A stretch of 64,000 nucleotides of DNA from Fimbriimonadaceae bacterium (GCA_019638775.1 JAHBTD010000001.1:1240001-1304000), one strand, 5' to 3'. Counted from the stretch's first letter, positions 26,067 through 34,651 are shown. Numbers and translations: made by a program. Notes: generated from the letters alone by a model not told the origin.

Positions 26067-27155
26067 ATGAACTCATCCCTTTTCGCTATCGACGCTCGGC
26101 TGATCGGTGGCGATATGACCGGCGACTCGACTTATTGGAACGGGTTGCTGCATGGGTTTTCCCAGCTTGAGGACGACGTTCGCTTTCTACTTATCTCTAA
26201 CAACGAACGGCCCGCAGGAATTCCCGACGACCCAAGATTCGAGTGGCTGACCGTGAACTCCCGTCGAACTCGGTGGTGGAGTTTGTTCCGTTTCCCGCTC
26301 AAAGCGCGGCGACTTGGGGCGAACGTGATCCACACACAGTACAACGTGAGCCCGCTCGCAGGGACCCATGCGGTGACAACGGTTCACGACGTGTCGTTTT
26401 TGATCTGTCCGGAGTGGTTTCAGCCTCGCGATAGGCTCATCTTGCAGCGTTTTGTGCCACCTTCGATGCGTCGAAGCTCGCGTGTGATCACGGTTTCGGA
26501 GACATCGAAGCGGGAGATCTCCCAGTATTACCCGGATGTGAAAGAGCAGATTCGGGTGACGCCGCTTGCCGCCGGCCCGGCGATTGAATCGTTTGATAAA
26601 GATATGGCGCAGCGCACCGTGCATGACGATCTCGGCATTGAGAGTCCGTACATCTTGACGGTAGGGACGCGATGGCCGAGGAAGAATACGAATCTCGCTG
26701 TTCAGGCTGTATCGATGCTCCCCACGAGCATTCCGCACAAGTTGGTAGTGACAGGAAAGTCGGGATGGGGTGACGAGGAGACTTCGGATCGGGTGATCAG
26801 CACGGGCTATGTTTCGGATGCCCACCTTTCGGCGCTGTATTCGGGGGCTGATCTCTATCTCGCACCAAGTCTGCATGAGGGTTTTGGGATTCCCCTGTTG
26901 GAGAGCTTTAAGTGTGGGTGTCCTGTGATCTGCGGCAATGGGGGCGCTCTGCCGGAAACGGCGGGGAATGCGGCTAAGGTGATGTCTTCTTATGAACCTG
27001 GCGCTTGGGCTCAAGCGATAGAGGATATCTTGCACGATTCCGGTAAGCTACTCGTGATGCGGCAGCTCGGTTTGAGCCGGGTAAAGGCGTTTTCTTGGCG
27101 TGAGACCGCCGAGAAAACGCTTGCCGTTTATCACGAAGTGACGCATGAACCCTAA
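26067..27155 (+). CDS. Family 4 glycosyltransferase
   Basis: A 362-aa GT-B enzyme of the GT4 type. The donor-binding half shows ILTVGTRWPRKNTNLAVQA, HKLVVTGKSGWGDEE, VSDAHLSALYSGADLYLAPS and LHEGFGIPLLESFKCGCPVI, the E-x-G-F-G-x-x-x-x-E motif that contacts the nucleotide sugar. The N-terminal acceptor half contains VIHTQYNVSPL and TTVHDVSF. It likely adds a sugar to a cell-surface glycan at the inner face of the membrane. Divergent from the GT2 group and first in a rightward run ending at the ABC ATPase, overlapping the next gene by 11 bases. Confidence 0.9.
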   Translation: MNSSLFAIDARLIGGDMTGDSTYWNGLLHGFSQLEDDVRFLLISNNERPAGIPDDPRFEWLTVNSRRTRWWSLFRFPLKARRLGANVIHTQYNVSPLAGTHAVTTVHDVSFLICPEWFQPRDRLILQRFVPPSMRRSSRVITVSETSKREISQYYPDVKEQIRVTPLAAGPAIESFDKDMAQRTVHDDLGIESPYILTVGTRWPRKNTNLAVQAVSMLPTSIPHKLVVTGKSGWGDEETSDRVISTGYVSDAHLSALYSGADLYLAPSLHEGFGIPLLESFKCGCPVICGNGGALPETAGNAAKVMSSYEPGAWAQAIEDILHDSGKLLVMRQLGLSRVKAFSWRETAEKTLAVYHEVTHEP

Positions 27156-27366
27156 CGCGCCCGAACAGGCGGTCCTCAACCCCGATTTTGTGGCTATTTT
27201 GGCCTGCCCGCTCGAAGAAGGCAGACCCCCTTTGGTGCTGGAGAGTGGAATGTTGGTTTGCAAGAGCTGCAACAAAGGCTTTCCTATCCTCGACGGCATC
27301 CCACAACTTCTGCCCGAGTGTGCCATCGACCTGAGCGCGACAACCCCGGAAGAAACGCATGGCTGA
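27145..27366 (+). CDS. Trm112-like zinc-ribbon protein (UPF0434 type), 73 aa
   Basis: Small protein of the Trm112/YcaR family: DFVAILACPLEEGRPPLVLE with the first Cys, LVCKSCNKGFPILDGIPQLL with the C-x-x-C pair and the signature P-I-x-D-G-I-P. Bacterial members are poorly understood, but eukaryotic Trm112 activates methyltransferases. Only three Cys are present, so zinc binding may be partial. It overlaps the GT4 gene upstream and aroQ downstream, in a tightly packed operon. Confidence 0.85.
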   Translation: MNPNAPEQAVLNPDFVAILACPLEEGRPPLVLESGMLVCKSCNKGFPILDGIPQLLPECAIDLSATTPEETHG

Positions 27367-27814
27367 AAAAGAACTGCGCGTATTGATTTTGCACGGTCCG
27401 AACTTGAATCTGACCGGCTTTCGTGAACCCGATGTTTATGGCAAAAAGCCGCTGGAGGAGATCGATGCCGATATCCAGATAGCAGCCAAGGACCTGACGA
27501 TAGAAGTGCGTATTTTGCAATCGAACTCGGAGGGCACCCTGATCGACACGATTCAGGAGCATCGCAAGTGGGCGGATGGGATCATCATCAACCCCGGCGG
27601 GCTTACGCATTATTCCATCGCTTTGCGTGATGCGCTTGTCTCGGTTCGGCTCCCGATCGTGGAAGTTCACCTTTCAAACGTTCATGCGCGTGAGGAGTTC
27701 CGGCGGCATTCGGTGATTGCTCCGATCACGGTTGGGCAGATCGTTGGCTTTGGCGGATATGGGTATGTGCTGGCGCTGCAGGCGCTAAGAAACCTTGAGA
27801 GAGAGTCTGTTTAA
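27359..27814 (+). CDS. aroQ: Type II 3-dehydroquinate dehydratase
   Basis: Dodecameric enzyme of the shikimate pathway that dehydrates 3-dehydroquinate to 3-dehydroshikimate. The 151-aa sequence has RVLILHGPNLNLTGFREPDV (active-site Asn and loop), ILQSNSEGTLIDTIQEHR, IINPGGLTHYSIALRDAL and VEVHLSNVHAREEFRRHSV with the catalytic His; the flexible loop Tyr is in DVYGKKPL. Length matches the family. It overlaps the Trm112-like gene by 8 bases and abuts the M24 peptidase gene by a 1-base overlap. Confidence 0.95.
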   Translation: MAEKELRVLILHGPNLNLTGFREPDVYGKKPLEEIDADIQIAAKDLTIEVRILQSNSEGTLIDTIQEHRKWADGIIINPGGLTHYSIALRDALVSVRLPIVEVHLSNVHAREEFRRHSVIAPITVGQIVGFGGYGYVLALQALRNLERESV

Positions 27815-28896
27815 TGAAGAACCTTGAGCGCTTGCGAAGCGCGATGGCCGAGCACCAGATTGAGGCTTTGCTGATCGCGGATGCGGATGGATACACCTGG
27901 GCAACTGGATTTACCGGCAGCGCAGGTTGGGTGATTTTGACTGCGGATACGGGCATTTTTCTAACGGACAGCCGCTATACGTTGCAGGCTCAAGAAGAGG
28001 TGCAGGGCCTGCCCGTAGACTCGTTTGCCACTCCGGTAACGGCGATTGAGTTTATCGGCGCTCATTTGAGTAAGTTGGGCGTTCGGAGGTTGGGCATTGA
28101 CGCGGCAAAGGTAAGCCACCGGACGTTTTTGGACTGGTCGAAGGCGTGGGAGGGGGTACAGCTTGAACTGGCCCCCGATTTAGTCTCGAAGCTGCGGATG
28201 GTGAAGTCGAGCGATGAGATCGAAAAAGTTCGGCAGGCTTGCAAGCTTGCCGATGCGTGCCTTGAGCATATCAAGCGATTGGTCCAGCCGGGTGTTTCGG
28301 AGTGGGACATCGGCATGGAGATCGAGTTCTTCTTCCGTCGGCAAGGGGCAACGTCGTCATTTGATCCGGTTGTAGTGAGCGGTCTGCGCAGCGCCCGACC
28401 GCACGGTCGCGCTTCGGAGAAGAAGCTTGAATCCGGTGACTTCTTGACGCTTGATTTGGGGGCGCGATTGAATGGATATTGCAGCGACATCACGCGAACA
28501 TTTGTGGTCGACGAGGCGAGCCCACGGCATCGCGAAATCTATAACCAGGTCTTGAAGGCGCAGGTTGCGAGCATTGAAGCGATCAAGCCGGGGGTTCGCT
28601 GTGTCGATATCGATAAGATGTCACGTGAAATCTTGGATGAAATAGGTCTGGCGAAGTACTTTGGACACGGGTTGGGGCACGGGCTTGGTCGGCTCGTTCA
28701 CGATTCGGGAAGGCTGGGGACGAGCTCGACGGACATCGTGGAAGAGGGCCAGATCTGGACAGTGGAGCCTGGCGTTTACATTGAGGGATTTGGCGGGGTT
28801 CGCATCGAAGACGATGTTGTCGTTAAGAAGGATGGTGTGGAGGTGCTGACTCACTTCCCGAAAGAGTTGACCGTGTTGCCCGAAGGAACGCCATGA
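27814..28896 (+). CDS. Xaa-Pro aminopeptidase-like M24 metallopeptidase
   Basis: A 360-aa pita-bread peptidase with an N-terminal creatinase-like domain (residues 1-125) and a catalytic domain. Metal ligands are visible: Asp in LTLDLGARLNGY, Asp in CSDITRTFVV, His in YFGHGLGHGLG, Glu in TVEPGVYIEGFGG and Glu in RIEDDVVVKKDG. It cleaves N-terminal residues next to proline. Gene order aroQ then M24 peptidase is common in Gram-positive and related genomes (often followed by efp). Here an ABC-ATPase-like gene follows instead, overlapping by 4 bases. Confidence 0.9.
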   Translation: MKNLERLRSAMAEHQIEALLIADADGYTWATGFTGSAGWVILTADTGIFLTDSRYTLQAQEEVQGLPVDSFATPVTAIEFIGAHLSKLGVRRLGIDAAKVSHRTFLDWSKAWEGVQLELAPDLVSKLRMVKSSDEIEKVRQACKLADACLEHIKRLVQPGVSEWDIGMEIEFFFRRQGATSSFDPVVVSGLRSARPHGRASEKKLESGDFLTLDLGARLNGYCSDITRTFVVDEASPRHREIYNQVLKAQVASIEAIKPGVRCVDIDKMSREILDEIGLAKYFGHGLGHGLGRLVHDSGRLGTSSTDIVEEGQIWTVEPGVYIEGFGGVRIEDDVVVKKDGVEVLTHFPKELTVLPEGTP

Positions 28897-29723
28897 GCCG
28901 CCGGCTCGAAATTGACCGCTTTCGACTGACTTCGCGTGGACCGACGCTCTCGGTGACGCTTCTTTCGGGGCAGTCGCTCGGGGTGTTTGGTCCAGCGGCG
29001 AGCGGGAAATCGTGGGCGCTTCGTGTGTTTGCGGGGATCGACAAGAGCCCGGAAGGAACGGCAACACAGCGCGGAACCGTGGCGACGATGGGGCTCTCGG
29101 CAAAGGACCGGCGCAGCAGTCCACAGGTCGTTGCCAAGCGCATTTCGGGGCGAGAGGGCGCCCTAAGGGCGGGAGAGGCCATTGATGCACTGCGGCTATG
29201 GGATCATCGGCAGTTGACAATTTCGGAGCTTTCGCCGACGCAGCAAGCAGGGTGCGATTTGCTGCCGGTTCTTGCTTCTCACGCAAACCTTTTGGTTGTC
29301 GACAGCACGATTGAGATGCTTGATCCGTGGGTGAGGGAGCGCGTGTGGAAGCTGCTTGAGCTTCGGCTAACGGAAGGGGCGGCGCTCGTGCATGCCTCAA
29401 ACGATCCTGCGTTGATTCCCAAGATGAACTCCTTGCTGGTGCTTCGCGACAAGGAGATCGTGTTTGCGGGGCGGTATCAAGACCTTTTGCGAAACGGTGT
29501 TGAAACGGAGCTTTTGGTGGAGACGCAAGATCAGCCAGGTGTTCGTGCGCTCGTGGCGCCTTTTGAGGTGAGTATTTCCGAGACGCCAAAGGGATTGTTG
29601 GTGCGTGGACGTGAGGGGCAGGCGATTGCGGCGAAGCTGCTGGTTGAGGGGTATGGGGACGTGAAAAGCGTGCTTGTGAAGAGTCCGAGTCCCGAGGACT
29701 TGTTGAAGGGTCTGTTGGGGTAG
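28893..29723 (+). CDS. Degenerate ABC-type ATPase domain protein
   Basis: A 276-aa protein with the ABC nucleotide-binding fold but weakened motifs. Walker A is intact (GVFGPAASGKSWAL). The signature is ISELSPTQQAG instead of LSGGQ. Walker B reads LLVVDSTIEML, with Ser where the catalytic Glu should follow Asp. The H-loop region is ALVHASNDPAL. It may bind ATP but hydrolyse it poorly. The C-terminal about 80 residues (LLVETQDQPGVRALVAPFEV and on) form a small alpha/beta domain as in other exporter ATPases. No permease gene is adjacent. It overlaps the M24 peptidase gene by 4 bases and ends the operon. Confidence 0.8.
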   Translation: MSRRLEIDRFRLTSRGPTLSVTLLSGQSLGVFGPAASGKSWALRVFAGIDKSPEGTATQRGTVATMGLSAKDRRSSPQVVAKRISGREGALRAGEAIDALRLWDHRQLTISELSPTQQAGCDLLPVLASHANLLVVDSTIEMLDPWVRERVWKLLELRLTEGAALVHASNDPALIPKMNSLLVLRDKEIVFAGRYQDLLRNGVETELLVETQDQPGVRALVAPFEVSISETPKGLLVRGREGQAIAAKLLVEGYGDVKSVLVKSPSPEDLLKGLLG

Positions 29724-29779
29724 CTGGTAGCTGGTAGCTGGTAGCTGGTAGCTGAAAGCGGGGAGCTGGGAGCTGGGAG
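29719..29779. repeat. Heptanucleotide tandem repeats (GGTAGCT)5 then (GGGAGCT)2
   Basis: Five perfect copies of ggtagct starting at the stop codon of the preceding gene, then a short gap and two copies of gggagct. Period 7 in both. Confidence 0.85.
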
Positions 29780-29925
29780 TACGGTCATTATCCGGCAACA
29801 ACAGAGCGTTGCTCTCCCGAGTTAGCCTCATTCCAAGGTTCCTACCCCACCCCCTTCCCCCTCCCCATTCTCGCTACGCTCGAACAAGGAGGGGGTTTTT
29901 AGGGAAAAAGGGGCAGAATAGCCGT

Positions 29926-31257
29926 ATGTCTCGCGGGGAACGTGTTTGCCTGAACCTGATTGTGCTGTGGGCGTTTGGCTTTAGCCTTGTCTTTGCCTTG
30001 ACTAATCCGATTTTTGAGGCCCCTGACGAGCCCGCTCACCTGGATTATGTGAACTACGTTTCTCAGCACTGGACTATGCCGTACCAGTTGAGCGACGGTC
30101 CGAGGATCGGGCAAGGGCATCATCACCCGCTTTACTATTTCCTCACGGCTCCATTTCTTGCGGCTGTCGAGAGCGGACAGCCGATTGATTATCAGATCGT
30201 GCCCCACCGACTGTCGGAGGATCGCGATGACGTGCCCCGGTTTAGCCAGCGATTTACGTACCTGATGCAAAGCTCGGACAAGACAGCATTCTATCTGCTG
30301 CGGGTGCTGAACGCCATTTTTGTCGCGCTAGCCGCGCTTTATGCGGCCTTGGCAGCGAGGCTTGTGATTGGGAAGCCGTACGCGCTTTTTGCAGGGCTCT
30401 TCGTTGCTTCACTCCCTCAGTTTCAGTTCATAGGGGGGTCGATCTCGAACGACGCGCTAACGGCTTGCCTTGGCTGCGTGTCGCTTTATGCGCTGTTGCG
30501 GGCGGGACTCTTCGAACAGAACTTGAAGGGCTGGGCATGGGCTGGATTCTGGGTTGGGATGGCAGTGCTTGCAAAGAAATCAAACTTGGTGATCGTCCCG
30601 GCGGCGTTGCTTTGGGTAATGCTTGCGCCTGTGCAGGATGCGGCTTCAGTGCGCTCTCTGCGATTGAGGTTTGCGGGAGTGTTTGCAGGTGTGCTCTTGC
30701 TCACGTGCGGCTGGCTATTTGTACGCAACATCGTCACGTACAACGACGTTCTGGGAACGCGGATGGAAGCAAGGACGATGCCGGAGCTTGTGCAGCCCAA
30801 AACCCTTGCCGACCCCTATTTTAGGGGGTACTTCGAGCGGATTACGGCGCGGACGTTCTTTGGCCACTTTGGGTGGATGAACGTAACGGTTTCTTTGGCC
30901 TACATCATCCCCCTTGCGTTATTGCTGTTTGGTGGCCTATTAGCTTCGTGGAAGGGATTGAAAGAGTTGGGACAAAAGAGCGTGTGGTGGTTTGCGACGG
31001 CTTGGGTGGTGCTGACGATTGGCGGGCTGTTCTACTACAATCTGACGTTTACCCAGCCGCAGGGGCGACTTCTCTTCCCCGCTCTTGCGCCCTTGAGTCT
31101 GCTGTTTGGGGCGGGGATGGCAAAGATTTTGGAGCGAATCGGGAGTCGGAATGCGCAGATCGCGATTTGGGCCGTGGCGATCTTGCTGCTTGTGATTAAT
31201 GTGTTGTGCCTGTTGGTAAACGTGCGGTTTTATGGGAGGCCGGGGATTGAGAGCTGA
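29926..31257 (+). CDS. Polytopic membrane protein of the DUF2142 / glycosyltransferase-like type
   Basis: A 443-aa protein with about ten hydrophobic helices. The first extracytoplasmic loop reads TNPIFEAPDEPAHLDYVNYV, the acidic E-A-P-D-E-P-x-H motif of DUF2142 and GT-C-like membrane transferases, and GHHHPLYYFLTAPFL follows. GT-C enzymes use polyprenyl-linked sugars, which fits the polyprenyl GT2 gene 5 kb away. ATG 29926 is chosen because the signal-anchor starts there; the frame is open to 29809 through repeat sequence. Catalysis is inferred from fold, not proven. Confidence 0.8.
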   Translation: MSRGERVCLNLIVLWAFGFSLVFALTNPIFEAPDEPAHLDYVNYVSQHWTMPYQLSDGPRIGQGHHHPLYYFLTAPFLAAVESGQPIDYQIVPHRLSEDRDDVPRFSQRFTYLMQSSDKTAFYLLRVLNAIFVALAALYAALAARLVIGKPYALFAGLFVASLPQFQFIGGSISNDALTACLGCVSLYALLRAGLFEQNLKGWAWAGFWVGMAVLAKKSNLVIVPAALLWVMLAPVQDAASVRSLRLRFAGVFAGVLLLTCGWLFVRNIVTYNDVLGTRMEARTMPELVQPKTLADPYFRGYFERITARTFFGHFGWMNVTVSLAYIIPLALLLFGGLLASWKGLKELGQKSVWWFATAWVVLTIGGLFYYNLTFTQPQGRLLFPALAPLSLLFGAGMAKILERIGSRNAQIAIWAVAILLLVINVLCLLVNVRFYGRPGIES

Positions 31258-31436
31258 GGGTGAGTAGGGGCCACCTCTGCCGTGAGTGGGCTGAGTTGCA
31301 AACGCTCGGTCGGCCAACTATAAACTGGGTTCACCCACAGAAATAGTCCGTGGTTGTAATCACCCTCACCCCTCTCCCATCAAGGGAGGGGGAATCACTT
31401 CGACCTTGTGCAGGGGAGCCTGCTTCGTCGTCTTCA

Positions 31437-32921
31437 CTATCCTTCGATAGCCATCTCTTCGTGATCCGGCTCGCACGGCTCCACCTTTAGCTGGACGATA
31501 CGTCGACCGTCGGTTTCGGCGATTGCAAAGCGCATTCCGTTGGCAACGATGCTTTCGTCTTGCTTGGGCTGACGCCCAAAGAGGCCAAACACGTAGCCTC
31601 CGATCGTGTCGAACTCTTCAGTTTCCAGCTCCACACTGATGGCGTGGGACACGTCGTCGATATTTGCTTTGCCAGCGACAAGCCAGCCTCCTTCGTACTC
31701 CTGAACGTCAGGGACATCAACGTCGTATTCGTCAACAATGTCTCCGACAAGCTCTTCGACGATGTCCTCAATCGTGACGATTCCGGCAGTTCCGCCAAAC
31801 TCGTCTTGTACGATAGCGAGTTGGCTTCGAGCCAGGCGCATCTCTTTGAGGAGTTCGTACAGCTTCTTGTTTTCGGGGACGAAAAGCGCGGGCCGTGTCA
31901 GGGTCCGGAGGGTCGGATTCCCACCGTTGGTCATGGAGAGGAAGAGGTCCTTGGCGTGGATGATTCCAACGATCTGGTCGTCGCTCTCCTCATAAAGGGG
32001 GATGCGCGAGTGACCAGTGTCGTGGATCATCTTGACGACCTCGGACGGGTCACTGGTGACGGGCATGGCATCCAGATCGACGCGGGGCGTCATGATCTCT
32101 CGGGCAACGGTGTCTGTAAATTCGAAGACAGAGTGGAGCAATTCGCGCTCGTCGGAGTTGATCTCACCGGTCTCTTGAGCGGACTCCACGATGGTCTTGA
32201 TCTCCTCTTCAGCGGCGTTCGGCACGTTAAAGCTGGCCTTTCCGCCAAAGCGTTTTGTGATGAGCTGGGCCGCGCCGGTCATAAACGCGGCGGGTAGCGC
32301 AAAGAACGCGGCGGGCAGCTTGATGAACCGGTATAGCAACGGCAGCACAAGCATCGGGCGCGTCTCAGCGAAACTCTTGGGGATGAGTTCGGCGATGATG
32401 ACGTGCACGAGCCCGACGGGCAGCATGATAAGTGCAGCGCTCCACAGGAGATTCGGATAGTTCTCGGCCCAGCCAAAGCGATTTTGCATGAGCGAGAGCA
32501 CTCCAGGGGCAAGGATGAGTGCGGCAAAAACAATGACCAGCCGGACGACCTGATTGCCGAGAGAGCAGCGGGCAAGATAGGCTTCCTGGTCCTCGATGAG
32601 GTCTTGCAGGCGGGCAGCTTTTTGCTCGCTAACATCCTTCATCAATCGGATGTGGACGGGGCGTAAAACGTCGAGCGCAGATTCCGCTGCGACGAAGAGC
32701 GCGTTCACGATCATGAGCACGACAAGAAGCCCAATCGTGGGTCCTGCCACTCCCTCCATGCCGACGAGCATCGTGGCCTGTTGGCCTTCCGCCCTGGCTC
32801 CGCATCCGCCCACTGCCCACAGGACAGCGAGTCCGATGACTGGCGCAATGGCCAGCCCTTTGTCGAATCGGCCTTGGCGGCTTCGCCTTGGCCGGCTTCG
32901 TTCCCTAGGTTTATCGTTCAT
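31437..32921 (-). CDS. CorC/HlyC-family CNNM-CBS membrane protein
   Basis: A 494-aa protein: basic N-terminus, a CNNM transmembrane domain (VVLMIVNALFVAAESALDVL and two or three more helices, with HVIIAELIPKSFAE), two CBS domains around residues 270-400 (EIMTPRVDLDAMPV, HSRIPLYEESDDQIVGIIH, DEFGGTAGIVTIEDIVEEL) and a C-terminal CorC_HlyC domain (YEGGWLVAGKANIDDV, TIGGYVFGLFGRQP). Members move magnesium or other cations. ATG 32921 is preferred; a further frame to 32963 adds residues unlike the family. It is last of the leftward rpsU-ybeY-dgkA-corC group. Confidence 0.9.
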   Translation of the reverse strand: MNDKPRERSRPRRSRQGRFDKGLAIAPVIGLAVLWAVGGCGARAEGQQATMLVGMEGVAGPTIGLLVVLMIVNALFVAAESALDVLRPVHIRLMKDVSEQKAARLQDLIEDQEAYLARCSLGNQVVRLVIVFAALILAPGVLSLMQNRFGWAENYPNLLWSAALIMLPVGLVHVIIAELIPKSFAETRPMLVLPLLYRFIKLPAAFFALPAAFMTGAAQLITKRFGGKASFNVPNAAEEEIKTIVESAQETGEINSDERELLHSVFEFTDTVAREIMTPRVDLDAMPVTSDPSEVVKMIHDTGHSRIPLYEESDDQIVGIIHAKDLFLSMTNGGNPTLRTLTRPALFVPENKKLYELLKEMRLARSQLAIVQDEFGGTAGIVTIEDIVEELVGDIVDEYDVDVPDVQEYEGGWLVAGKANIDDVSHAISVELETEEFDTIGGYVFGLFGRQPKQDESIVANGMRFAIAETDGRRIVQLKVEPCEPDHEEMAIEG

Positions 32922-32999
32922 GGGTTGTAAAGTTTTTTCCTCCGCAGTTGCGGAGAAGAACAACCGTCTTCACAGGGTTCTTTTGCCGATTCCCTCCTA

Positions 33000-33719
33000 T
33001 CATTTCGGCACCAAACCAAAGAAGATTAGCCCTACGACCACCCCAACGGTGGCTCCGAGCGTGAGTTCGAACACTGAATGGATCTTCGCTTCGTACCTGC
33101 TTTGAGCAATAATCGCCGCCAAAACGATGGCGAGACCGGACGCGACAAAGCTGTCCGTACTGAACATGATCGCGATAGCGAAGAAGAAACCGAATGCGGC
33201 ATGACCGCTGACCATCCCACCCTTTAAGACCTGGCCTTTTTGTCCAAGACCCTTGCCGACAACCACGATCATGAATACGACGACGCTGCCAAGAATGATC
33301 CTAAGTGGAGCAGGCAGGCCGAGCGAATCGGCGGAAAGGTTGATCTTGATGGATTCCCAGCGGTTCTCGCCGAGAAGAATGAGCGAGCCGATAACGAGAG
33401 CAATGATGGTGGTGATCATCACCGCACCTGCCGCGATATCTTTTGCAAACCTGGCGAGCGGGTGGTAGCTGGGCTGGACAAGGTCAACGGTGGCTTCGAT
33501 GGCGCTGTTGAACATCTCAGCGACGAGGACGAGGCTGATGGTGAACAGCAGAACCATCATTTCGCGGAGTCGGAAACCGAAGAACGCACCCATGATGATC
33601 ACCGCAATGACCATGTAAACGTGAAAGCGCATGTGCCGCTGGGTGCGGAATGTGTAGACGAGACCGCGTAGGGCCACCTGGAACGGACCAAAAAGGTCGC
33701 GGCGCTGAGTTTTGCTCAT
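33000..33719 (-). CDS. Fused diacylglycerol/undecaprenol kinase and PAP2-like phosphatase
   Basis: The first half (residues 1-120) is a DgkA-type integral kinase: RTQRHMRFHVYMVIAVIIMG, then VAEMFNSAIEATVDLVQP and LARFAKDIAAGAVMIT, the catalytic Glu/Asn region. The second half has three or four more helices and a GGMVSGHAAFGFFFAIA block like the S-G-H-A motif of PAP2 phosphatases, followed by SRYEAKIHSVFELTLGATVG. Together it could phosphorylate and dephosphorylate undecaprenol or diacylglycerol in the membrane. ATG 33719 overlaps the ybeY stop as ATGA, which fixes the start. Confidence 0.85.
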   Translation of the reverse strand: MSKTQRRDLFGPFQVALRGLVYTFRTQRHMRFHVYMVIAVIIMGAFFGFRLREMMVLLFTISLVLVAEMFNSAIEATVDLVQPSYHPLARFAKDIAAGAVMITTIIALVIGSLILLGENRWESIKINLSADSLGLPAPLRIILGSVVVFMIVVVGKGLGQKGQVLKGGMVSGHAAFGFFFAIAIMFSTDSFVASGLAIVLAAIIAQSRYEAKIHSVFELTLGATVGVVVGLIFFGLVPK

Positions 33720-34219
33720 CGCGACCCCCCGGCTACGGTTGGCTCTTGGTGGAGCACTGAGGTCCATTCTTCCTCGGGCGGGAGTCCGGCGAGGAGCCCG
33801 ATGCGGTGCATTTCACGCATCATCGCTTGTCGATCACGCTCGTTCTCGTCGTCGAAGCCCACCAGGTGTAGCGCCCCATGTATTCCAAGATACGCGATTT
33901 CGACGGCGAGCGATACCCCTCGGAGAGAAGCTTGCTGTTCGGCGTATTCGCGGGAGATGGCAATATCGCCAAGCAATCCGCTTTCTCCTGGGGTCTCAGT
34001 GGGGGGAAAAGTGAGAACGTCGGTGGGTTCGTCCACTTGGCGGTAAGTCTTGTTAAGAGCTTGGATGTGGGCGTTGTCGCAGATAAGGATGCTGAGCTCG
34101 CCCGCCGGGGCCTTGTGGGCTCTGAGGGCCTCTTGGACGCCGTGGCGCAACGGCTTGAGGATGGCCCGCTTGCCGGAGCTATTGGTAATCTGGATTCGGT
34201 AACGACTGGGGGGTTCCAT
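33716..34219 (-). CDS. ybeY: Endoribonuclease YbeY (zinc ligand His replaced by Asp)
   Basis: Metal-dependent RNase acting in 16S rRNA 3'-end maturation and ribosome quality control. The 167-aa protein contains VDEPTDVLTFPP (family block) and the metal site HGALHLVGFDDENERDRQAM. The family normally shows H-G-x-L-H-L-x-G-x-D-H, so here the third His ligand is Asp. That may change metal preference or weaken activity. It lies between rpsU and dgkA in the same orientation, as in many bacteria, which supports the name despite the substitution. Confidence 0.9.
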   Translation of the reverse strand: MEPPSRYRIQITNSSGKRAILKPLRHGVQEALRAHKAPAGELSILICDNAHIQALNKTYRQVDEPTDVLTFPPTETPGESGLLGDIAISREYAEQQASLRGVSLAVEIAYLGIHGALHLVGFDDENERDRQAMMREMHRIGLLAGLPPEEEWTSVLHQEPTVAGGSR

Positions 34220-34288
34220 AGTGGAAGCTGATGCGCCTACATCTGGTACGAATCAGTGAGGGCAAAAATAGCGTGTGCGAACACACGA

Positions 34289-34323
34289 ACATCTCGGACG
34301 GGTCGATTCCCTGTCCGAGATGT
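34289..34323. promoter_or_regulatory. Long perfect hairpin between rpsU and ybeY
   Basis: ACATCTCGGAC (34289-34299) pairs perfectly with GTCCGAGATGT (34313-34323) around a 13-base loop. On the minus strand it lies between the rpsU stop and the ybeY start, where an intercistronic attenuator or RNA-processing site would sit. There is no T-tract, so a simple terminator is less likely. Confidence 0.5.
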
Positions 34324-34388
34324 CATCAAATCGCTACCGAGAGAGTTTTGTATCTGCATTGGACTTACGTCCAATTGTAACAAAGATT

Positions 34389-34586
34389 TTAGCTGCGTGA
34401 GGCTCTTCGGCGTCGCTGTCGACGTCGTCGCTCACTGGGCTTCTCGTAGTGCGCGTGCTCTTTGAGTTCGCGCAGTAGACCGCTCTGCTGAAGCTTCTGG
34501 TTAAAGCGCTTCAAAGCTGAGTCGATCGATTCGTTGTTGTTAACCGAAACGTAGATCAAATCTTTGTTGTCCTCCGACGAAGGCAT
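34389..34586 (-). CDS. rpsU: Ribosomal protein bS21
   Basis: Small-subunit protein bS21, 65 aa. The family pattern is complete: NNNESIDSALKRFNQKLQQS, then LLRELKEHAHYEKPSERRRR and a strongly basic RRQRRRRASRS tail. It binds near the 16S rRNA 3' end and the Shine-Dalgarno helix and helps initiation. It is first in the leftward rpsU-ybeY-dgkA/PAP2-corC group. A slightly longer start context (MPSSEDNKDLIYVSVN) is normal for non-proteobacterial bS21. Confidence 0.95.
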   Translation of the reverse strand: MPSSEDNKDLIYVSVNNNESIDSALKRFNQKLQQSGLLRELKEHAHYEKPSERRRRQRRRRASRS

Positions 34587-34651
34587 ATTATGGCAGATTT
34601 TTGCTGGATTCTCAAGTCGGGGGACTTTGGGTAGGAATGAGTAGCGGGTAG

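Noticed and set aside
31560-32297. Long rightward frame antisense to corC
   Set aside because: It is the mirror of a strongly recognised CBS-domain gene and has no own motifs or ribosome site.
34249-34323. tRNA (or tRNA-Sec) gene suggested by GGGTCGATTCCC
   Set aside because: The loop looks like a T-arm, but the two sides form one uninterrupted 11-bp hairpin and there are no D or anticodon arms.
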